Source of the DNA: Frankiales bacterium
GTDB lineage: Bacteria > Actinomycetota > Actinomycetes > Mycobacteriales > SCTD01
Reading direction: 5' to 3'
Length of the DNA: 33,169 nucleotides
NCBI GenBank assembly: GCA_025965615.1
Contig: JAOPWP010000060.1
Span: 1-33,169, forward strand
Positions within the stretch are counted from its first letter, which is position 1, and each line of letters opens with the position of its first letter. The notes beneath the pieces were generated by a model, which was not told the DNA's origin, did no database searches, and saw nothing but the letters and a program-made list of their open reading frames with translations. Shown here one piece after another: positions 7,602 to 14,801 of the stretch. Position numbers and translations under genes: made by a program.

Positions 7602-8735
7602 GTGGAGCTCTCCGCAGACCAGCGCGAGTTCGCCGAGGCTATCCGCGGCTTCTGTGCGCAGGAGTGCGGGAGCCTCGCGCAGCGGGACGCCCTGACCGAC
7701 GGCGGCACCCAGTCGAACAGCCGAGAGGTGCTGCGCAAGCTGGCAGAGCTCGGCTGGCTCGGCGTCTCGCTCCCCGAGCAGTACGGAGGTGGCGGCGGCA
7801 GCTTCGTCGACGAGTGCGTCTTCCTCGAGCAGACCTCACGTGGGCTCGCGCCGATCACGGCCTACTCCACGGGCCTGACCGCGGCGCAGACCTACCTCAA
7901 GTGGGGGTCTGAGGATCAGAAGAAGACCATCGTCAGCAACCTCGTCGCAGGCAAGCTCGAGGCCATCGCGCTGTCCGAGCCCGGTGCCGGCTCGGACCTC
8001 GGCGGAGTCAGGCTGAACGCGACCCGGGACGGCGACGACTACGTCATCAACGGTCAGAAGACCTGGATCTCGGCGGCGCACATCGCCGAGCACCTGCTGG
8101 TGCTGGCCCGGGAGGACGTCACCGGCACCAAGCACCAGGGGCTGACCCTGCTCATGGTGCCGACCAGCACTCCCGGCCTCACGATGCGCGAGATCCAGAC
8201 GATGGAGCCGCACACCGTGAACGACGTCTTCTTCACCGACGTCCGGGTCCCTGCTGCGGCCGTGGTCGGCCAGCCGCGCGGCGCCTGGAAGCAGCTCATG
8301 CGCGGGCTCAGCGTCGAGCGGCTCATCATCGCCGCGATGAGCCTGGGCGCGGCCCAGCGCTCCCTCGAGGACCTGCTGGCCTACGTGCGCCAGCGCGAGC
8401 AGTTCGGCCAGCTGATCGGCTCGTTCCAGGCCCTTCGGCACCGCATCGCCGACCTCGCCACCGACATCGCCTTCGCCCGCTCCTTCCTGTACGACGTGGC
8501 GCACAAGGTCGACGCCGGCCACGAGGACGCGCTGGCCTCAGAGAGCGCCATGGCCAAGATGCGCTGCACCGAGATCGCGAAGAACACCGCGCTCGAGGCG
8601 ATGCAGATGATGGGCGGCTACGGCTACGCCCGCGAGTACGGGATGGAGGGCCAGGTCCGCAAGGCCCTGGCCCCACCGATCTACGGCGGGACCAACGAGA
8701 TCCAGCGCGAGATCATCGCCAAGAGCCTGATCTGA
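7602..8735 (+). CDS. Acyl-CoA dehydrogenase (IVD/LCAD-type active site)
   Basis: 377 residues, FAD-dependent flavoenzyme introducing a 2,3 double bond into an acyl-CoA. Signatures are ALSEPGAGSDLG (123-134), the WISAA flavin region (155-159) and MQMMGGYGYAREY (334-346). The position where most family members carry the catalytic Glu reads IYGGTNEI (360-367), i.e. Gly362. E239 in the SVERLIIA helix sits where isovaleryl-CoA and long-chain dehydrogenases place their base, so that subclass chemistry is expected, suited to branched or bulky acyl chains. The GTG start lies one base after the stop of the BadI-like gene, so translation is coupled. A cyclohexanecarboxyl-CoA or branched acyl-CoA substrate would fit the neighbours (inference). 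Confidence 0.88.
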   Translation: MELSADQREFAEAIRGFCAQECGSLAQRDALTDGGTQSNSREVLRKLAELGWLGVSLPEQYGGGGGSFVDECVFLEQTSRGLAPITAYSTGLTAAQTYLKWGSEDQKKTIVSNLVAGKLEAIALSEPGAGSDLGGVRLNATRDGDDYVINGQKTWISAAHIAEHLLVLAREDVTGTKHQGLTLLMVPTSTPGLTMREIQTMEPHTVNDVFFTDVRVPAAAVVGQPRGAWKQLMRGLSVERLIIAAMSLGAAQRSLEDLLAYVRQREQFGQLIGSFQALRHRIADLATDIAFARSFLYDVAHKVDAGHEDALASESAMAKMRCTEIAKNTALEAMQMMGGYGYAREYGMEGQVRKALAPPIYGGTNEIQREIIAKSLI

Positions 8736-8781
8736 GCGGCACGCCGAGCTCCGAGCACCCCCCTACGACGCGAGGACCAGC

Positions 8782-9675
8782 ATGACGACCCCGTACTCCA
8801 GCAGCGTGCTCGACGGCAAGCGGATCCTCATCACGGGAGGCGGCACCGGCCTCGGCCGGGGGGTCGCCCGGCACCTGGTGGACCACGGCGCCGAGGTCCA
8901 CCTCTGGGGACGTCGCGGCGCGGTCCTCGAGGAGGCCGCGACCGAGGCCTCTGCGTCGCGGCCCGGCAGCGTGCACGTGCACACCGTCGACGTGCGCCAG
9001 TTCGACCAGGTCGACGCCACCATGCAGACGATCTGGGACGAGCACGGCCCGCTCACCGGCGTGGTCAACAACGCGGCGGCCAACTTCATCGCCCAGACGC
9101 AGACCCTCAGCCCGCGGGCGTTCGAGGCGGTCACGGGCACCGTGATGAACGGGTCGTTCCACACCACGCTCGCGGCCGGCCGGCGATGGATCGAGGGCGG
9201 CCTCCCGGGCAGCATCGTCTCGACGCTGACGACCTGGGTGTGGACCGGGTCCGCCTTCGTCGTCCCGTCGGCGATGGCCAAGGCCGCCGTGCACTCCATG
9301 ACGATGTCGCTCGCCGTCGAGTGGGCCAAGTACGGCATCCGGCTCAACGCGCTGGCTCCCGGGCCGATCCCGACCGACTACGCCTGGGAGATGCTCAACC
9401 CGACGGACAAGAGCTCGGTCGGCGCGACCCAGCCCGACCAGATCCCGGCCGGGCGGACCGGCACGATGGAGGAGCTGGCGAACCTGACCATGTTCCTGCT
9501 GTCGGATGCCTGCGACTACCTCACGGGTCAGACCATCGCGATGGACGGCGGCCAGATGCTCGCCGGACCAGGGACGTTCGCCGGCCTGAACGGCCTGTCC
9601 GACCAGGACTGGGCCGACATCCGCGAGAAGAGCAAGGCCGCGACCGCGGCGAGCAAGGCCCAACGCTCGGTCTGA
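8782..9675 (+). CDS. SDR oxidoreductase, 2,4-dienoyl-CoA reductase-like
   Basis: 297 residues. Rossmann motif TGGGTGLG (18-25). NNAAANF (96-102) corresponds to the NNAAGNF signature of the mitochondrial-type 2,4-dienoyl-CoA reductases, and FVVPSAMAKAAV (159-170) and WAKYGIRLNALAPGPI (181-196) match the same group. As in those enzymes the usual YxxxK reads SxxxK (S163, K167). The likely reaction is NADPH reduction of a conjugated dienoyl-CoA, removing a double bond that blocks beta-oxidation. The ATG follows a GAGGA box by seven bases, 46 bases after the acyl-CoA dehydrogenase stop. It does not look like BadH, the hydroxyacyl dehydrogenase of the classical cyclohexanecarboxylate pathway. The C-terminal tail after 260 is longer than in plain SDRs. 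Confidence 0.83.
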   Translation: MTTPYSSSVLDGKRILITGGGTGLGRGVARHLVDHGAEVHLWGRRGAVLEEAATEASASRPGSVHVHTVDVRQFDQVDATMQTIWDEHGPLTGVVNNAAANFIAQTQTLSPRAFEAVTGTVMNGSFHTTLAAGRRWIEGGLPGSIVSTLTTWVWTGSAFVVPSAMAKAAVHSMTMSLAVEWAKYGIRLNALAPGPIPTDYAWEMLNPTDKSSVGATQPDQIPAGRTGTMEELANLTMFLLSDACDYLTGQTIAMDGGQMLAGPGTFAGLNGLSDQDWADIREKSKAATAASKAQRSV

Positions 9676-9703
9676 CCGGGCACCCCAGGACGGAGAGCAC
9701 GCC

Positions 9704-10468
9704 ATGCAGGTACTCCCGGGCGCCGAGCCCTTCTCGGCACAGGGCGACGACGTGGGCGTGCTCGTGCTCCACGGCTTCACCGGTTCGCCGCAGTCGATGC
9801 GCCCGCTCGCCGAGGCCCTCGCCGCGGCCGGTCGGACGGTCGAGCTGCCTCGACTGCCCGGACACGGCACGACCGTCGAGGACATGGCGACGACGACCTA
9901 CCCGGACTGGCTGGCCGCCGCCGAGGCAGCGCTCGCCGACCTGGCCGGCCGTACCCGTCAGGTGGTCGTCGCCGGGCTGTCCATGGGTGGTGCCCTCAGC
10001 CTGGGCCTCGCCGTCGAGCACCCGGAGCTGGCCGGTCTCGTGCTGGTCAACCCGGTCGTCGACCCGACTCCCTTCGCGCCGCTCGTCGAGATGGCGACGG
10101 GCCTGCTCGAGCAGGGCGTGGACTTCGTGGACGGTGTCGGCGGCGACGTCGCCGACCCCGAGGTCCAGGAGCTGGCCTACGACCGGATGCCGGTACGGGC
10201 GGTGCTGTCGCTGGTGTCCTCTCTCGACCAGCAGAACACCCGGCTCTCCGACATCCAGGTCCCGACCCTCGTGCTGCACAGCGTGCAGGACCACGTCGTG
10301 CCGCCCAGCTCCGTGGAGCTGCTGCAGGCCCGGCTGGCCGGACCGGTCGAGCGGGTCGAGCTGGCCAACGGCTTCCACGTCGCGACGATCGACCTGGACA
10401 AGGACGAGATCAACCAGCGGGCCGTCGCCTTCGTCGAGAAGGTGACGACAGCCGTCCCGCTCAGCTGA
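9704..10468 (+). CDS. Alpha/beta hydrolase, Est30-like carboxylesterase
   Basis: 254 residues, no signal peptide, so cytoplasmic. Catalytic triad by motif: nucleophile S93 in GLSMGG (91-96), acid D196 in VQDHVVP, and H225 in NGFHVATID. The oxyanion motif HGFTG (23-27) and the PGHG turn (53-56) are typical of the Geobacillus Est30/monoacylglycerol-lipase group. It could cleave esters, lactones or CoA thioesters; given the neighbours, a thioesterase or lactonase role in the same pathway is possible. GGACGGAGAG precedes the ATG. It is the last gene of its operon; its stop overlaps the end of the convergent plsB-like gene by eight bases. Confidence 0.88.
   Translation: MQVLPGAEPFSAQGDDVGVLVLHGFTGSPQSMRPLAEALAAAGRTVELPRLPGHGTTVEDMATTTYPDWLAAAEAALADLAGRTRQVVVAGLSMGGALSLGLAVEHPELAGLVLVNPVVDPTPFAPLVEMATGLLEQGVDFVDGVGGDVADPEVQELAYDRMPVRAVLSLVSSLDQQNTRLSDIQVPTLVLHSVQDHVVPPSSVELLQARLAGPVERVELANGFHVATIDLDKDEINQRAVAFVEKVTTAVPLS
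10461..10468. other. Shared palindromic overlap of two convergent stop codons
   Basis: TCAGCTGA is its own reverse complement: the + strand reads TGA for the esterase at 10466-10468 and the - strand reads TGA for the acyltransferase at 10461-10463. The two operons therefore overlap tail to tail with no room for a separate terminator. Confidence 0.9.
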
Positions 10469-12341
10469 CCAGCCGGGCCGCTCGTGCGGCCACCTGCGCG
10501 ACGCGCCGCTGCAGGACCCGGATCTCGTCCACGAAGTCGCTCCGGCGCTGCTGGACGTCCGGTGCCGTGGCCTCCACGAGGCCGCGGTGCCGGGCCAGCC
10601 TCAGCGCCGTCTGGAACATCTCCGCGGACACCGACTCGGCGCTGCTGATCCGGCGTTGCAGCACCCACTGCTGGCCGAGGAGCAGGCACTGCGAGACGAA
10701 CCGCTTCTCCTCGAACGCTGAGCCGTCGTCGAGCGACAGCAGCTGCTCGGCGACGATCGCGTAGGCGTCCACGAACGGCCGCAGGACCAGGTGCGCGACG
10801 AACAGGCGCATCGAGCCGAGGTGCCGCTCGGCGTCCTCGGCACTCGGGCTGACGTCGAGCGTCTGCAGGTCGGGTGCGATCAGTCGCAGCTCGGACTGCA
10901 GCTCAGCGGCGAACTGCTTGCGGTCGGGGAAGAAGAACTCGAACTTCAGCAGGTCCCGCAGGCGCAGGCACTCGGCCCACGCGTCGTACGTGCCGGAGCC
11001 GAGGTCGCTGGCGCTCACGAACGCGACCTCCGCGATCGCCCGCAGCACGAGGACGTGGATCGCGCTGTTGCGGTAGACGCCCGCGATCAGGTGCTGCTCC
11101 GGACCGATGCCCCAGACCGTCGCGGTGCCACCCGAGAAGCTCGTGAGGACCCCGGAGGTCACCAGGTCCTGAAGCGCCCGCCGGACGGTGGCGACGTCGG
11201 TGATGTCGGCTCCCCCGGCGATCGGCCAGTCACGGCTGCCGAGGTAGTCCGCGAGCGGCTCGAGCGTCTGCAGCACCTCCTCCAGCGCCAGCGCCCGGTC
11301 GGCGGCGAGCAGGGCCACGCAGACCGCGGCGGTGGGCGTCACGGGGGTGGCACGGTTGATCCGGTGGGACACCTCGAGGGCGACGCGCTCGACCGAGTGG
11401 GCCTCGGACGCGTCCTCGAGGCGGAGCTCGGCCAGCCGGGCCCGGAGGGCGATCGGCTCCCCGATGTCCATGTAGATCCGGCCGAGCCGCCGGTCGAGGC
11501 CGCGCAGGTAGCCCAGGAACCACCTGGCGTTCTCCGGGGTCTTCCCCTTGCCCCTCGCCTCGGACGTCATCAGCTCGACCTCGGCGGCCGGCAGCTGGTC
11601 GTAGACGATCGAGACGGGCACGAGCATGACCTCGTCGGTGTCGCGGTCCTCCGCGGCGTCCACGACGTAGCGGAGCAGGCCGAGGCGCGGCGGCCGGAGC
11701 TTCCCGGTGCGCGAGCGGCCTCCCTCGATCGACCAGACGAGGTTCGCCCGGTCCGCGACCAGCTGACCCATGAAGGCGCGCATCGCCAGCTTGTAGATCG
11801 GGATGTCGGCCGTGGCCCGGCGGATGTGGACGATCCCGGTCCGCCGCGCGATCGGGCCCAGAGGGAAGAAGTCCAGGTTGGCGCCGGCGACGCCGAACGG
11901 CATCGCGATGCCGAACCTGGGCAGCGTCGGCGGCACCACCCACTCGTCGAGGTAGGACCGGTGGGAGATCAGGAAGGCGAGTGCGTGCCGGGAGTCCAGG
12001 GCCCGGACGCGGGCGAGCCCCTCCTCGTCGACGAGGACGTCGTAGCCGCGCAGCATCCACTGCCCCAGCCGGGACCAGCCGGCGAGGACGACGGGGTTGT
12101 GGGAGGCCGACATCTCCCGCAGGTGCTCCGCGGCTTCGCGGCGCAGCTCGTCGACGGGTCGGCCCAGCGACGTCGCAGCGGCCTGCAGCCCCTGCTCGAG
12201 CTCCGCCGAGCCCAGCACGTTCCCGACGGCAGGGGTGCTCGTCGGGGCCGTCCGGCGCGCGGCGCTCGACGGGCGGAGGACCCGTCCGGCGAAGGCAGAA
12301 CCCTCCGAGAGCAGGGTCCGGGTGACACCCGCATCAGCCAT
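10461..12341 (-). CDS. plsB: Glycerol-3-phosphate 1-O-acyltransferase, PlsB type
   Basis: 626 residues. It catalyses the first acylation of glycerol 3-phosphate, giving lysophosphatidate. The four acyltransferase blocks are visible: HRSYLD (H127, D132), the FFPLGPIARRTGIVHIRR region (158-175), EGGRSRTGK (206-214) and VPVSIVYDQL (242-251). The C-terminal half is PlsB-like and helical. It is shorter than E. coli PlsB (about 800) and nearer in size to the shorter mycobacterial PlsB1 paralogue. It is soluble or peripheral; no clear membrane span is seen. It starts 8 bases inside the end of the HAD-PlsC gene, is the last gene of the long operon, and should feed the enzymes encoded just upstream. 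Confidence 0.9.
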   Translation of the reverse strand: MADAGVTRTLLSEGSAFAGRVLRPSSAARRTAPTSTPAVGNVLGSAELEQGLQAAATSLGRPVDELRREAAEHLREMSASHNPVVLAGWSRLGQWMLRGYDVLVDEEGLARVRALDSRHALAFLISHRSYLDEWVVPPTLPRFGIAMPFGVAGANLDFFPLGPIARRTGIVHIRRATADIPIYKLAMRAFMGQLVADRANLVWSIEGGRSRTGKLRPPRLGLLRYVVDAAEDRDTDEVMLVPVSIVYDQLPAAEVELMTSEARGKGKTPENARWFLGYLRGLDRRLGRIYMDIGEPIALRARLAELRLEDASEAHSVERVALEVSHRINRATPVTPTAAVCVALLAADRALALEEVLQTLEPLADYLGSRDWPIAGGADITDVATVRRALQDLVTSGVLTSFSGGTATVWGIGPEQHLIAGVYRNSAIHVLVLRAIAEVAFVSASDLGSGTYDAWAECLRLRDLLKFEFFFPDRKQFAAELQSELRLIAPDLQTLDVSPSAEDAERHLGSMRLFVAHLVLRPFVDAYAIVAEQLLSLDDGSAFEEKRFVSQCLLLGQQWVLQRRISSAESVSAEMFQTALRLARHRGLVEATAPDVQQRRSDFVDEIRVLQRRVAQVAARAARLVS

Positions 12342-13800
12342 GGGCAGTCCTCGCCGTCGACTCGGCGGACGAGGGCCACGCCTCGAGGGTGTTCAGGTAC
12401 AGGTCGTGGACCCGGATGACCGCCCGGTCGAGGTCGGCCTTCTTCCAGCCGGCCGTCGGGATCGGCTCGTGCACGAGGACCTCGATCCTGCCGGTGCGCG
12501 CGGTCCGGGCGTTGCGCCACATGAGCTCCCCTGCGTTGCGGATGACGATCGGGACGATCGGCACCCCCGCCTGCATCGCGAGGTGGAAGCCACCCTTCTT
12601 GAACTGCCCCACCGTCGGGGTGAGCGAGCGGGTCCCCTCCGGTGAGATGACGATGGAGATGCCCGCGGCGAGGCGGTCCGCCGCCTGCTGCAGCGCGGCC
12701 CGCGCCTGGGTGCTGTCGGCCCGGTCGACGAAGGCGAAGTCAGCCAGCGTCAGCAGCTGCCCGATCACCGGCACGCTCGCCGCCTCGCGCTTCGCCACGG
12801 CCGTGAAGCCCCCGCGCAGGATGGTCGTCGTGACGAGCAGGTCGATGAGGGCGCTCTGGTGGTTGATGAGGAACACCGCCGGCCGGTGCGACCACAGGTG
12901 CTGCTCACCCTCGACGTCGACGTCGACGTCTCCGACGGCTCCCGCGACGTGGGCGAACAGCGACGTGGCGAGGTCGATCCCGCGCCGGCGGTTGCGCCCG
13001 AGCACACCGACGCCGAGCCCGGCCGCCCCGGCGCCGATCAGGGTGCCGTACATGGCAGCGGTCCGGATGGCGGGCTTGGGGTCGAGGCGACCGGGTCCCC
13101 GGCGGAAGCGCAGGACCGGCCACCTGCTCTCCTCGGCGCGCGCAGCCAGGAGCGGCTGGGGGTTCACCGCGCAGGGCTGACCCACGGCTGACAGGAAGGG
13201 GATGTCCTCGTCGCCGTTGGCGTAGCCGTGCGCACGGGCGAGGTCGAGGCCGCGTGCCTCGGCGAACGCCGTCACAGCGGCCAGCTTTCCCGGACCCCAC
13301 AGGGTCCGACCCGAGATCCTGCCCGTGAGCAGCCCCCCGTCGCTCTCCAGCTCGGTGCACAGCACGTTCGGGATGCCGAGCTCCCGGGCCAGCGGCCGCA
13401 CCTGGAAGCGGGTGGCCGAGGTGGCCAGGGCGACCGTGTGCCCCTGGCGCTGGTGGGCCTTGACGACCCGCCAGGCCTCGTGGAACAGGGTCCCGGCGAT
13501 GACCTGGCTGAACAGCCGCTCGCCGAGCTCGTCGATGTCCTCGACCGGGCGACCGGCCCAGCCCGCGATGCCCCGGCTCATGAGGGCGACGAACTGGTCC
13601 TCCGAGAGGGGACCACCGCCGGTCGCACGCAGGGTGTGGAAGGCCTCGGCCAGCCCGATCTCGAAGTTGCGCAGGCGGTGCGAGTAGAGGGCGCCGGCCG
13701 AGTAGCCGTCGATGAGAGTGCCGTCGAAGTCGAAGAAGACAGCTGTCTGCGGCCCACTGGGACCTCGACGGATCTCCTCGACGAGCGCGTCGACCTTCAT
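12334..13800 (-). CDS. plsC: HAD-IB phosphatase fused to 1-acylglycerol-3-phosphate acyltransferase
   Basis: 488 residues, two domains. The N-terminal half is a HAD-IB (SerB-like) hydrolase: DFDGT (24-28; D24 nucleophile, D26 acid/base), LATSAT (125-130), K172 and YANGDEDIP (193-201). A hydrophobic stretch (about 247-267) links to a PlsC domain: NHQSALID (313-320), FVDRADS (357-363), SPEGTRS (387-393) and GVPIVPIVI (412-420). It matches the build of mycobacterial Rv2483c. The acyltransferase makes phosphatidate; the phosphatase substrate is unproven. In this operon a phosphatidate phosphatase is otherwise missing before the WS/DGAT, so dephosphorylation of phosphatidate or lysophosphatidate is attractive (inference). 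ATG 13800 overlaps the upstream hydrolase stop as ATGA; the frame's upstream extension has no similarity. Confidence 0.9.
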   Translation of the reverse strand: MKVDALVEEIRRGPSGPQTAVFFDFDGTLIDGYSAGALYSHRLRNFEIGLAEAFHTLRATGGGPLSEDQFVALMSRGIAGWAGRPVEDIDELGERLFSQVIAGTLFHEAWRVVKAHQRQGHTVALATSATRFQVRPLARELGIPNVLCTELESDGGLLTGRISGRTLWGPGKLAAVTAFAEARGLDLARAHGYANGDEDIPFLSAVGQPCAVNPQPLLAARAEESRWPVLRFRRGPGRLDPKPAIRTAAMYGTLIGAGAAGLGVGVLGRNRRRGIDLATSLFAHVAGAVGDVDVDVEGEQHLWSHRPAVFLINHQSALIDLLVTTTILRGGFTAVAKREAASVPVIGQLLTLADFAFVDRADSTQARAALQQAADRLAAGISIVISPEGTRSLTPTVGQFKKGGFHLAMQAGVPIVPIVIRNAGELMWRNARTARTGRIEVLVHEPIPTAGWKKADLDRAVIRVHDLYLNTLEAWPSSAESTARTAHG

Positions 13801-14801
13801 CCGGTGGCCCTCTTCTCCAGTTCGGGTGCTGCGCCCTCGACCGCCACGCCCAGGTGCGCCGCGACGGCCTCGCCCACCCGCTCCGGGGCCTGCAGCCACG
13901 GCGCGTGGCCCGCGCCGGCGAGGCGGATCAGGTGCAGGTCGCGCAGTGCGACGAGCGAGTCGGCGGCGAGCAGGGGGCGCATGAAGACGTCGTCGTCGCC
14001 CCAGACCGCGAGGGTCGGCTGGGGCAGCCTGCCCAGCTCGTCGGAGGTCAGAGCGACCCCCCCGCGCACGGAGCCCAGCTTGATGAGCGCCCGGAAGTAG
14101 CTCGCGACGCTCGGGGCGTAGTCCGCGCGCGTACCCAGGAGCATCGCCGCGGTCAGGAGGTCGTCCGACAGCCCGTCGAGAGCACCGACCCCGAGCGTCT
14201 GCTCGTTCGCCCGCACGAACGAACGTCGCGACATGGGCAGGGACAGCAGGCGACGCCCGACGCCCGGGACGGCGAGCACCTTCATGACGAAGCTCGGCTT
14301 GACCCCGACGAACCCGGCGCCGGGTGCCCCGAGCAGCACGAGACGCCGTACCCGTCCCGGCAGCTCGAGCGAGGCGTACAGGCCGATCTGGGCGCCGAGC
14401 GAGTGGCCGACGAGATCCACCTCCGCGATCCCCAGCCCGTCGAGGAGCCCGGACACGACGGCCACGGCGTAGTCGCGGAGCACGGAGCCCACGGGCAGGG
14501 TGCTGGCACCGGACAGGCCGTGCCCCGGCCAGTCGACCGCGATGACCTGCCGGGTGCCGAGGTAGGGAATCAGGGGCGCGGCGAGCACGGTCGCCGAGGC
14601 GACGCCGTGCAGCAGCAGGACCGGTGGCTCGTCGCCGCTCGCCGTGCCGAACACCGAGAGACGCACGTCGACCGGCCCGAGGGCCGTGTCGACCACGACG
14701 ATCCGCTCCTGCGGGTCAAGCCCGTAGTGCCCGTACGCGGCGCGCTCGGCGGAGCGGATCCGGGCGTCGAGGGCGGCCGGCGCCTCCGCGCGGCTCCTCA
14801 T
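13797..14801 (-). CDS. Alpha/beta hydrolase (lipase/esterase-like)
   Basis: 334 residues. Triad by motif: S134 in GHSLGA (132-137), acid within WGDDD (267-271), and H299 in GAGHAPWLQAPE. Oxyanion motif LHGVAS (64-69). No secretion signal. It resembles the generic epoxide-hydrolase/lipase branch; candidate roles are a lipase or acylglycerol hydrolase that balances the neighbouring acyltransferases. The start is ATG 14801, which overlaps the WS/DGAT stop as ATGA; the longer frame reaching 14876 is rejected because it would cover the DGAT C-terminus. The Mtb plsB2-plsC region also has an esterase gene beside its DGAT, so the association recurs. Confidence 0.86.
   Translation of the reverse strand: MRSRAEAPAALDARIRSAERAAYGHYGLDPQERIVVVDTALGPVDVRLSVFGTASGDEPPVLLLHGVASATVLAAPLIPYLGTRQVIAVDWPGHGLSGASTLPVGSVLRDYAVAVVSGLLDGLGIAEVDLVGHSLGAQIGLYASLELPGRVRRLVLLGAPGAGFVGVKPSFVMKVLAVPGVGRRLLSLPMSRRSFVRANEQTLGVGALDGLSDDLLTAAMLLGTRADYAPSVASYFRALIKLGSVRGGVALTSDELGRLPQPTLAVWGDDDVFMRPLLAADSLVALRDLHLIRLAGAGHAPWLQAPERVGEAVAAHLGVAVEGAAPELEKRATG

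Noticed and set aside
8782-9675. BadH (2-hydroxycyclohexanecarboxyl-CoA dehydrogenase)
   Set aside because: NNAAANF and SxxxK with FVVPSA match 2,4-dienoyl-CoA reductases; BadH has a standard YxxxK.
10791-12419. Long + strand frame of 542 codons opposite plsB
   Set aside because: Arg/Gly/Asp-rich low-complexity translation typical of antisense frames in GC-rich DNA; the minus strand encodes an intact PlsB with all motifs.
13801-13899. N-terminal extension of the HAD-PlsC protein
   Set aside because: The 33 extra residues are Gly/Arg-rich shadow of the upstream hydrolase; the ATG at 13800 has an ATGA overlap and similarity starts there.
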